DNA from: Cydia pomonella
Taxonomy: Eukaryota > Arthropoda > Insecta > Lepidoptera > Tortricidae
Assembly: GCF_033807575.1 (NCBI RefSeq)
Contig: NC_084717.1
Coordinates: 13,517,692-13,581,691 of the forward strand
Length of the DNA stretch: 64,000 nt
Direction of reading: 5' to 3'
The notes under the pieces are model-generated. The model had not been told where the DNA came from and did not search any database. It was given only the letters and a program-made list of their open reading frames with translations. Within the stretch, counting starts at the first letter, position 1. Every line of letters starts with the position of its first letter. Positions 30,301 through 42,300 of this stretch are shown here, in pieces. The translations under genes and the position numbers were made by a program.

Positions 30301-33300
30301 TCGCTTGATCTCTTTGAAGCCTTGCATACCAGGTGCATCCTACTTGACGAATGGCTGTGGTGTGCATGTCCCGAACAAGCGTCTTGGGGAGATTTCCAAC
30401 CAAGCTGAATCATTTTTATACAGATTCCTCCCTAAGTAAGAGTAAGGTACTGATGAATGCATCTCATTTTTGTCAATCCAGGCGGCTGCGAGGGAAGCAG
30501 GGGGCTTCCGCAGAATATAATAGTTGTGCGAGGGAGATTGTACCTATCCAAGTTACTGAGGTACTGCCATAAAATTAAAAATCCCTTAAGTGCATTATAT
30601 TTTTAGCAAGATGACGAGGCTGTCGGAGTGATGTGTCTCAACGCACAAATCGACTACCAAAGTCTTTCAAAAACGTATGATCTTACTCCATACTTCGGCC
30701 TGAGAAAGGCCACAGGGCAAGAGAAAGAAGAGCTGTGGAAAGCAAATTCTTCGTTTTTCGCATTCGGGTTAGTTACTTATAGAAGCATTTGTCCCTACAT
30801 TCCCATCATATTTTTTGCGTTAAGTAGTATACAGGACGTCCCAAGACTATGGGACATCAAGGGAAAGTACCTTAAATATCGTAGATAGGATATTTTGCTG
30901 AAAGAAGACTTTACGTTATTTTTAAAAGTCAGTAATTCTGCATTTAAAGATTTTCTAAGAATTACTTGCTTCGTCTGGGAATCGAACCGACTTAATAATT
31001 TTCTTGAAATTTTACATTGTTCCTTTCTTTTAAAATACTATGTTACTTAAGAAGAATTATTATTTTTTTTCCATTCTTTCGATTGGCATCATAAAAATAG
31101 GGGTGATTTTTTTTTCACATTTAAGTCGGTTCGATTCCCAGGCGAAGCAAGTAATTATTAGAAAACCTTTAAATGCAGAATTAATGACTTAAAAATAACG
31201 TAAAGTCTTCTTTCAGGAAAATATGCTATCTACGATATTTAAGGTACTTTCCCTTGATGGTAGTCTTGGGACGCCCTGTATAGCATCGAAGTTAACATAC
31301 TATAAAACTGTTATTAATTTTAAATGTAGTAACTAAGATCGCATCTATTATATTATCCGCAGAGAACCTATATTGCTTGGAAAACGTAATCCTTTCGACA
31401 GTGTTGCTGACTTGATTGACATAAACGAGGTAAGATACATGGTGGAAAACATAGTATACCTATGCTGAACCACAAACCTTCGTTTTTAGATTTCCGTAAC
31501 TTTAATAGAAACAAAAAACGTTTTACAAACTATATCGGGTTTTATATCACATTCAAGGGCTCATTGTATCTCAATTTTTTAAAAGGTTTTAAGATGGTCA
31601 ATAATGACCATTTCCCCTTAACTATTGGCCTTAGCCATTCCGAAACTACTGGGATGAAAATATTTAAAAAAATACACATAAAATAGCTCTTACCTTTAAG
31701 ATTACAGGAAAGTTAATAAAAAGTCTGCTGTTAATCGTTAATCAATAATCACACTTTGAAAAAAGGTGTCCTAAGCATTATTATAATACTTCTGGGACGC
31801 GAGTTACACTCGCACTTGGCCGTTTACAGTAAACCTCTATTTTGTAGGTCCCACGCAGAACATCAAAAGCCGGGGCACGAAAAACTTCAAGCCATGTTTT
31901 CTTCAAGAAGAACGCAGCCATGAGGCGCAGCATGGATCAGTTGTTCTTCAACAAACATTCTGATGATTACAGCGACAAGGTGATTAACACATTCAACGCT
32001 GAGCTACGGTCGTAGCGCTACATCGTAGCCGATAACATGGATTTCCCGGTATGTAGCGGAAGTATGTCGTAGAGGCAAAACGACAACGTGTCGTGATTAA
32101 CGCTGAATGGATTAAACTAATTTACATAAGTCCTTTTCCAACTATCGCCTACGAAGCGGTATTTGTAGGTACTTACAGGTATGTTCCAGAAGTATTTTTA
32201 CTCTACCATGGCATGATAGTTGGCCAGGCTAGCTAAGTAGTTTTCGCTGTTGTTTATAATGCACCATATGGAAGTAAGAATTATAATAAATGTGTAAAGT
32301 ATATATTTTTTTACTTATTTATTTAATTTTAATTCATTCCAACGTACAAGTAATATGTACATATGCCAGGTCTCCCAATAACTATTTTCTCAATACATGA
32401 TACCCGCATCGGGTGTGACAATACATATAGTGCCTTTAATTTTGTTTGCAAAAAAAATATTTTTTTTACAAGATTTTATCGCTGACTGTATTTTTCTGAC
32501 CACAGACAAATACTACTCATCGAGAAAATACTTATGATCGTAATAACACCAAACACAATTAGGTTTCGTTGTTTTATCACAGAGTTCCTATCACTGAAAA
32601 CTGGCCACCTTCTGTCTCCATCATCACATCAGCTCGATGGTAATATAATGTATATGTACTGTATGCAATTTTTTAGCTTCATCGGAAACCGGGAAGTGGG
32701 TCAAATTTAACTTGCAAGATTTGACCCATACAAATATGGTTACCTAGTTAAACAAATGTTTTTAATAACAATTTTATCCTTATCAACAATTCCTACATAT
32801 TGACACCGAATGTAGATGGCACTATACGGCTCCTTTTCAAAAGTAGACGTTTGATTATTCAGTTACTAAAAACACATGGTACTAAAAATACAGCACCATC
32901 TTCTTTAGGCGTCAAACCCGGGGAATGATTTTTTGTTAGATTTCATACGTATTTTTGCTTGCATAATGATGTCTAAATCTTAGGTGTACATTCCGTCTCG
33001 ATCACCTTCTATGGCCACGAACATGTCTCTCCGCCCCAGCGTGATACTGGAAGAAGATCCATTCGACTACGACATAGTCAACATTGACTCCAGCCTGCTG
33101 GCAGTACCAGAAGTCCCGAATCCGCTGCGCAAGTATTCGTCTTCTCTGTGGCTGGAAGAGTACGTATTATTTGATTTGTAACTGTAAGTTTTATTTTTAC
33201 TATCAACGCTCTCTTATGAACACAGATCATTGTGAATGTTTTTTTTCTACTGCTAAATTTATCCATTCTATTCCAGACAGGACTCTAATGCGCAAATTAA

Positions 33301-36300
33301 ACGATACAGAACAAAAAAACCATCGACATTAATCAGCTCCAAAAGGCTTAAAAGTAAGTACTTACCTTGCACTTCTTCAAATCTCCAACTATACAAGTCA
33401 GGTATATCAGGGCTGGGCAGGGGGCCTACCCAAGATAAAAACACGTGACTTTTCGTAGCATCTGTCATCTGTTTGGCATGTGTCTGTTACGCATTTCTGT
33501 TTCTTACTACTAAACGCATACTAAACGTTAGTTTTGTTTTTCAGAACAAAGAAAATTGTTGTTAAAGGCCATGCAGGCCAATAATGCCGAAATGGAAGAT
33601 TCGGAGTATCGCGGAGAGCCCAATGCGTTTAGCATTGAGCTGTATGCTTTGCGAGAAGATATTGATGAAAGGTCAGACTTTTTTTGTGCTAAAACCTGTG
33701 GGCAAGGTAAGTACTATATCTACATTCTTAGAACGCAGTTATTACTCAGAGCCCAAGAGATTTTTTTTAATATGTATACTTATTTGCTCCTAAGTAATAC
33801 CGTTTTAAGTAGATACACACATCAACTTCTCATTCTTTCTTTCTTACATTCTCCTTGCGTTCCTTTACAATATCGCATCGGTGTCCAACTTCTAGTATTT
33901 ATTTACAGTCTGGATCTTCTCAGTCGACTAAAACAGTGTTTCCTAATCAAAGTCATCCAAGAATGTATGTCCTAAGTAATTATAATTTACAAATTCCTCT
34001 CTACTAACGAGCATGTAAACTTGGGAATAACGCGTGCTGGTTGTGCTGATTGACAAGCCAGAATCACGGCATACTCTGTTCAGTCTAAAGGACCCTCCAC
34101 ACCAAACTCATGCGCGAATCACGGCGCGAAGCCGTGAAGGTAAGTGTGGCGTTGATTGCGCAGATTTTTCACGCCTTCGCGTTTAGTTCCCTGTTTTTTG
34201 GCCCGCGTCAAAGGAGGTGCGAAGCGTGAACTTGTAAGACTCCAAATTAGGTACACACTGTTTTAGCTCATCTCTGGCAAAATAAATATTGATATTATAT
34301 TAAGCGGTTCTATTTATTACGTTTATAGAATAAAACAAAATGTAATAATCGCTACAGCACATAAGAATAATATTGCTGCCAGTTAAATTAAACAAACTCA
34401 CTGTAAAATTCGATTAGCTGATGCTTTTCCGCTATCTTGGCGCGAACTAACCTACGAAATAGCCGTTAAGTTCTGCGAGTGTATAGTCATACGTCAACGT
34501 CGCGATTTGTTCTCTCCGCGAAGTCGCGCCGCGATCACGCACAAAGTTTGGCGGGAGCTTTATGGTCTACACTACTCTAATGAAAAATTATTAATTTCAG
34601 AAAAGGCTACGATTTGCTGCAAGCAGCGTTTGAATTGATGAAAGACTACGACTACTGCTTGCTTCGGATGCCTTGTACCAGTTCGTCTATGTTTTTGCTG
34701 AGACATTTTTGTGTAAGAAGCCTGTGCTGACGAACCTAAATTTAAAGCTTGATTGTCTGTTGACCCTGACAAATTCGGATTTAAAGTTATCTGATTTCCT
34801 TATCCATATACCCAGATCTCATAAATCAAATCTAAATTACCCATAAAAACACACAATGGCTAGACCATTACATGTTACTAAGCAATGTCTTAACTTTCAG
34901 TTTGTGCCCTGTAAAGATAAACTTTGCAGTGATTATGCACTGTATATCGCCCACAGGAGCTCTGTATTGGGGTTAGTATCTTCATCTTCATATATCGTTT
35001 ATTTGGCTGGATTATTATATCCTATAAATTTTAGATTATCTTTTTGGGGGAAAATACGAATTTATACTTTTCCCGCGTCATGGAATTTCGTACAAATACC
35101 GGCCTAGGCAGGGAATGTAATTTAACTTTCGTAGTTCGTGTACAATTTAGGTAAGTACATTAAAATAAAACTAACAAAGATCCGTTAATTTCCCGGCCTT
35201 TATAATAATTACTATTTTTTTGCAGTAAATTGACCGTCCGTAAAGCGGAGATGGTAGATGTTCCGCAGATATCAAGGTTGATGCAAAGTCTGGACGGAAA
35301 GGAGGCCATGTGGATGGTCGAGAATAGCATCATGGGCAAGCAGCAGCATGAGGCGTATGTCTTTGTTTGTGGACTTGATCTTGTGGGCTTCGGAATATTG
35401 GAGTAAGTATATAAGTATTTTAAATTATACCAACAGTTATTGCTATTCTAGAAGCCAATTCAGTTTTGAGTCTGACATAAAGTACAGTTGAAGCTTATAA
35501 CACAGGTAGTTTAAACTATGTTATATTGGCAGGCCTCCAGAACAAATCAACTTCTTACAAGTGCGCTACGACATGGATGCCTTTCGTATTCCGAAATACC
35601 ATTACTCGGGCCAGGGAGTGCATGTCGGTTTCGCCAACATTAAAACTGCCTTGGTCTACCCAGTGTTCGAAGCACACTATCGGTTTTTCTTTAGAGAAAT
35701 TATGAGGCTATCAGGGGCCGATACGCTCATTTGGTTTACTGGGTATAGAAACAAATGGGTAAGCACTTTACTTTTAACGCTTTGTAGATATGGTAATTTC
35801 TTCAATCAACTTTTTTGGCTTATATGGGAAGATATAGGAACTCTATATAGCTAGTGCAAAATTGCAGATATAGAAAAAAAACTCTTCTCTCTCGTTTATG
35901 ACATGACTGAGGGTTCACATGAAGTTTTCGCTAGCATTAGATGGATAGACGCCTGTATAGCCCGCCTAGGCTTTTTCAACACATTGGTCCTACTGGTAGG
36001 AAATAAGTAAAAAAATGGTAAACGATTTTTTATGAAATATATGTTTCAGGTAACCCACAAAGCTAACTCTATGGCTTTAGCCATGGCGCCGCTTAAACCA
36101 AGGCAATGGGATCCTGTTTTTAGTTTGGTTCCAGAGTTGAAGAAAATAGGAAAAATGGCCCAGAAAGTGTGAGTTTCTTGTTTTATTATTTTATTATACT
36201 ACGTCGGTGGCAAACAATCATACGGCCCGCCTGATGGTACTTCGTAGCTACAGTCTCCGTAGCCTATGTACGCCTACAACTCCAGAGGAGTTACATGCAC

Positions 36301-39300
36301 GTTGCCGACCCTAACACTCCGCACCCTCGTTCAGCTCTATTAATTTACTAGTTTTATTGTATATTAACATTAAATAATATATGGGAAACTCTAAATATAG
36401 ATACCCCATTACTAGGAATGCAATAATCTCATAGTGCAAAAAGATTTGATCTACACCTAGCCTAGGCGTGCTACCCGGTTCAACATGTTACTTCGTTCCT
36501 ATACCTATACTATTAGTGTCCTTGCTCCGGCATTCATGATTTAAAACAAAAGGGGACAAAACTAGTTAGATGAAGATAATAGCTTCTTCTTTCCCTCAGC
36601 ATGGCGTTTAGTTCGTGGTTTCTGAGCAAGAAGTTGACCAGTGTGACCCGCCTTAATGTTGATACAAGGATCGTGGTTGCCGGAGCATCGAGAACGGCTA
36701 TGGGATTTCTAAGCAAACTTTTGTTCAGGCAAGTTTGAAGAATTAGAAAGATTAACTAGATAATCCTAAGTTACTCTCAGGTTGTGCCTAGACACCAGCT
36801 GTCTTTTTTACTGCTACTTTTCAGTGCCGCGTGTCATCGGGGTTAATTTACATTTACATTCAGCCCCTGCCGCTGCCCCTCGTGCTGCCGCCAATAATTC
36901 CCTAAATACTGCTGCAGCAGGATCGAGCTCGAGTGTGTATTTAGAATATTTAGATAGTACTCACTTTGCTTTCAAGTTTCGGCAACGGGAAACTTTTTTT
37001 CTCCTCCAGATGCTCGACGAGTACTGAGTGACGGAGCAGAATGTAAACATACACTGCCGCTCGCGCTGCCAATCCTTTAAATTCCGCACAAAAAACCACT
37101 CTTTTGGGGAGCGCAGCGCGAGTGACCATGGCAATGGCATTAGAAGTGCGAGTATCGTGTTTACACACTCGTCCTGTCCATTTCCTTGTTCATCTCGGCT
37201 GAATGTAAATGCGGCATTACTGGATTCCAGTGACACATCATCGTACCTGACATTCACGAGCGTCACGCTCGTGTCGACCGACGGCTTGCCATACGTACGC
37301 CACCCTGATCGTTGTGCGGAAATGATGTTCCCGCACCACCGCACTACTACCCAGAATTATCTTCAGAGCACGCCCTACACTTACTACGTCAATGTGGTGC
37401 AAGGAACTATAGTGGAAATTAACAAGTAAGAGTTTTGGCCGTACCAAGATTTGTGAAAACATGCTATTTATGTGCGCATGGTGTGGTATGGCTATGCCAT
37501 AGAAGCTCGGTAGAAGTAGATATTAAGAGGGCAGACATATGCGTCAAACGTATTCGAAACATTTATACAGACATACAAACAGACAGACGCGGCGAGGAAC
37601 TTTGTTTTATAAGGTGTAAGTGTACGCTAGAGTATCTACTAGAGTTATCCATAGCCATACTATTTTAATTTTCGCTTGTTAAAGAAGTGTTTCCTGGAGT
37701 GTCGATTATCTGATTTATCCAAAGGCTGTTAGCTCATTTTTAGTAACGACAAATATACCCACATTTAATTGTGATGTTTTGCGAACAATGTAGTTCACTA
37801 ATTATTTACATCTCATATCAAAACAGGAAGGATAAATACATAACGATAGCAAGCGGACAGCGATATTATTACGACAAACTCTTCCTGATGTTTGGTCACC
37901 AGTTTCAACACCCGGACTATCTGAAAGCCGTTTTAGACAGAGAAAGGGATATACAGTGAGTATTGCTTTCATTTCTTGTATTTTATTTTGCAGAAGTCTA
38001 ATATATACAAAATACAGTCACAGTGTAAAAAGTAACAGTGGGCCGACGCCTTTGATGTTTGCGTAAATGCCGACGCCGCTCAAGGTCACCGTACCGGTTG
38101 TCACAGACTTACACAACTGCCCAAAAGAGGAGGGAAATGTTTTTAGATTTCATGTACCTATGTATGTGTACTAATTTTACAAATGGCGTCCATTTTGGAA
38201 ATAAAGATGGCGGCCGTCACTTTTTTCAAAAAGTCGTCATGGGTGTTGTTTTCTGGGTTTTTGGGGTTGTAGATTTGAAAAATGGCATCTATTTTGAAAA
38301 TAAAGATGGCGGACGTCACTTTTTGAAATGGGTGTCGATGCGTGTAGCAGTGATGTCAACCATCTTAAATTCTAAAATGGATTCTATTTTTGAAATCTGC
38401 ACCCCCAAAATGGACGTCATTTTCGTAATCAGAACCCCGAGGAACCTCGGAGATGACACCCATATAGATTTTTAAGAAAAATTAATGTCCGCCATCTTGG
38501 ATTTCAAAATGGACGTCTTTTTCGTTAAATCGGAACCCCGAGGAACCTCGGATATGACACCCATATCGATTTTTAAGAAAAAATAATGTCCGCAATCGGG
38601 GATTTCAAAATGGGTGTCATTTTTGTAATCAGCACCCCGATGACTCTCAAAAATAATTAAAACATCAAATACTACATGATACATATACAACAGAAGCAAG
38701 AAACAATTTCTTACTTTTTAAATGAATTTTTAACACATTCACTGCTAGGAACCCGCCTGGTGGGCGCACGTGAACTTTGTTCAGATACCCGCTGATAACC
38801 CGCTGGGCGGGTTGTTTGTACGCAGTTATAGACCACCGGTTTCTGGGGTAGTGCGCCGTTTTTTGTCTGGCAGTGAATGTGACTACTCGTAATTTCTTAA
38901 AATAAGCTATAAAACATGTCCGGCATTTGGAATTTAAAAATTGATATCATATGATATATTTTTGTTTACACTGAAACAAATAATTAGCACATGTCAGAAA
39001 TCATTGCATTTATTCGTGATAAACTATTGCAATATTTTAATTGTGCGCAAATAGATTGATAATTAAAAGACACGCGTCAGCCCCCAAAATCATATCCCTG
39101 AATACTAACAATGGCGTGTATGAAATGAAACTCAGGGACCGCCCCTCCCGCCCGCCGCCCCTCGCACCCCGCACGGTTGCCCTGTCTAGACGCCTTCGTC
39201 GACGGACTGTATTATTTCTTAGACTGTGATACAGGGAACGAATTTGGGGTTCTTGACTTGTTACGCAAATCACGGCAAGATGAACTAGCCATGGAACTTA

Positions 39301-42300
39301 TCGTCTAGGTGCTTCGGAGAGGCGAGGTCGCCATGCTGTTACATTTTTTCATATCAATACTTAATGATATCCAACCTATTCATAGACATTAGAATCTGTA
39401 GAAATGAGGATCAGTATAAATCAGTAAAACGTCTAATTGGGAATGGTAAAAAAGGAGTTTTTTAAAGCCTGTCTGATTTTCTTAGATTCGCCATAGTTTT
39501 ACGTACTTGATCTTAGAAAAACGGACAGACTATACATACATTGTAGATATTTTTTTAACTAAGCAATCATAACACAGATTCGTACTTTGACATGGAGATA
39601 ATTGATTCACAATCTTTCAACATGTAGACAGGGAATGACCCCATCCTACACGCGTCTTGACGTCCCGTCTCTTCGGGAACCACAGATTGAGACTAGCTGC
39701 GACACACCCCCGAACGTGTTCATCATCAACACAATCTCTGACGCTAACAGGGTGCTGCGACAGATCCACAATTTAACTTATATGACCAACAAAGGTAAAG
39801 ATATTTCCTAACTGAAGTATGTTAACTATCATCAGTTTTTAAATAGTGGCAAAAAACTTTCCTCTGGAATTTCTAACTATTATTTTTCAGCCAGAAAATT
39901 TTGAAGGTACAGGCAGCGTCAAATAGATAGTGACAGGCAAAGTGGCCAAATATATGGGAACTCATTTATCCTAACCCCTTTAAGAACTTAAGTGACTCTG
40001 TAAGCTGTCAACCCCGCCAATTAAGTCATTTTGAAAAAAAATCCAAAAACTGAATCGAGAAAAAATATATATAATTATCGAAACTGCTCACCAAATTTCA
40101 CAAGAATCGGTTGAGAAATACGCCATGTAGAGGAGAACATCAGGAGATACGAAAAAATGTTTGCCAAGCTGCAACGGAAACGGAACGGAACGGATTGAGG
40201 GGGGATTTAAATATTCTCGGGTCAGAGGTGTAGGGTTAGAGCCGGTGTAGCTAATAAGCGCATTTTAATATGAATGTAACTTTAATAATAAAATATCTTT
40301 ATCTTTAAACCTTCGGTCTCGCTTGGTCAATGTAGGAAACGACATAAGAATTAATGTATTTATCTTCATATTTATATTCCAAGTATATCTGTTTTTAGAT
40401 AAGGTAATAGTGTACGGATCGTCTCTGGAAGTATACTGCTGCCTTGCTGCGCTGAAAGAAATGAAAATTCCGAGCAAAATCGTATTTGTGGAACCATTTC
40501 CGTCCGAAAACCCGCGGAAAACCAGAGTTCCCATATTTAATAACGTTTATGTAAGTTACCAAATGTATTCACAGAGATCTTTCATCACATGGCATTAGAA
40601 TAGTACATTACGATACAAGTGCGAAAAATAGGAAATTCGAAACGAGTGGCGATAAATTAAAACACGACCGAAGGGAGTGTTTTAAATCGACACGAGTTGC
40701 GAATTACCTATTCGCACATGTATCGTACAACGTTTTACAGTACATATGGCCCTTTAAATGTTCGACACAGTAACGTAATATGCTACTTCTCGCACTAGTG
40801 CTATAAAGTAGCCCCATATGTACTGTAAAGGATCTTTTTAAACCAGTAGGTAACTTATCTTTGAACATTTTTGTTCATGTTCGAAATGGACCGCTCATTT
40901 ATTTTTGTTAGAAGTTTTACTAGGTATTTAATAGTTGTATCTACTCTGGTTGTTGGCTGGCCAAAAAATTTAACTGAATTTGGAATCAAGGAAGAATGTC
41001 TTTTTAAAAATTTTAGGTACCTATTTTACAAGCAAACCAGCAATCTTGTGATGATGGGAGTTTGTACTAGACGAAGACGTTATTCTATTGAAAGAGTCCT
41101 GATAAAGTACAATTATGTCCAGCAGAAGTAGATTTTCGCTAGGCAATAGGCCAGTGGAGATGGAAAAACAACGGTATTCAACCCAGAAAAGAGTCAGTAA
41201 GAAACTCCTAAATCGTTACTAAATTTCTCACCTTATAGGTTGACCAAACGATCTCGGAAGTCCTCGAAGAGCTCGGCATAAAAGTGCTGCGGTCGTACTA
41301 CTTCCAGTTTTGGAAGACTGACGATCGCAACGTGGTCACGCACGTGAGCTTTCTATCGCACTTCCAAATGGTTGAGCTGGAGTGTGCTGCGCTGTTTTAT
41401 TATGGCACAAAAGGCATCGATGCTGATGCCTTCCAAGGTAAAATAAACACATAAATATCTAATATACTCATAGTAAAGGCAACTAGTACTCATCGAGACA
41501 ATTCTAACAAATCCAAACACAATTAGGTTGCGTTGTTTTACCACAGAGTTCCTATGACCACCTCCTGCCTCCACCATCAGATCAGCTAGATGATATTATA
41601 TATTGCATTGTCATTCAATATGAATTTTCAGCTTCATCAGGAACCGGAAAGTGGGTCCAATTTAACTTGAAAGATTTGCCTCGTATAAACATAGTTACAT
41701 ACATTACAAGTTAATTAAAAGCTTGTAAAAAATATAGACAGGATGTCACAGTGACAGTAGACCGCTAGTTCCAGGGCAATTTAAAAGAAACAAATGACTT
41801 ATTCACTTTTTATTGCAACACATTAGGGACATTTGAGGGTTTGCTAGCTTGTCGCCTAAATCGAAAACTTGAGTGCTGGCCCCTATCATTCACGCATGCA
41901 CCCTTACACGCTAGAAAGGATACTTTGTAGTCCAAAAAGAAAACTTGAACTGAACAGTGATACTTCGCGTGAATAAACAACTAAAGCCCCTGATCTGCTT
42001 ACTAGATTTCTCGCATCTTCCCAAGCCCCAATCCCGTGTTTAGGAAAAAAGCTCTGAGTGGACTAATTGATAATATTTTTTTTAATAATCAACCAGCAAT
42101 CCGTAAAAGCAGCCTAGTGTACGACGAAGGTATTCTAATCGACCACGAGTGCCGCACCAACAACCACTCGATCTACGCCGCCGGTCCGGCCACGCGGTAC
42201 AGCGCGCGCTACTTCGCCGAGATGAGGAACCATCAGTATTACGATTCTTTTGAAGTCGGGGAAAAGGTACAGTTCCCCTAAGCTATAACCCAGTAAGTCC

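Noticed and set aside
36950..37344. Long open frames on both strands, including a 127-residue minus-strand frame
   Set aside because: They overlap the foldback element and the reverse of CFAP61 exon 18. Only the + strand segment 37231-37425 has family support.
38059..38475. 138-residue + strand open frame
   Set aside because: It is driven by the degenerate minisatellite; the translation is repetitive without codon-level constraint.
38170..38660. CRISPR-like array
   Set aside because: The repeated units are about 100 bp, degenerate and without regular spacers; this is eukaryotic minisatellite DNA.
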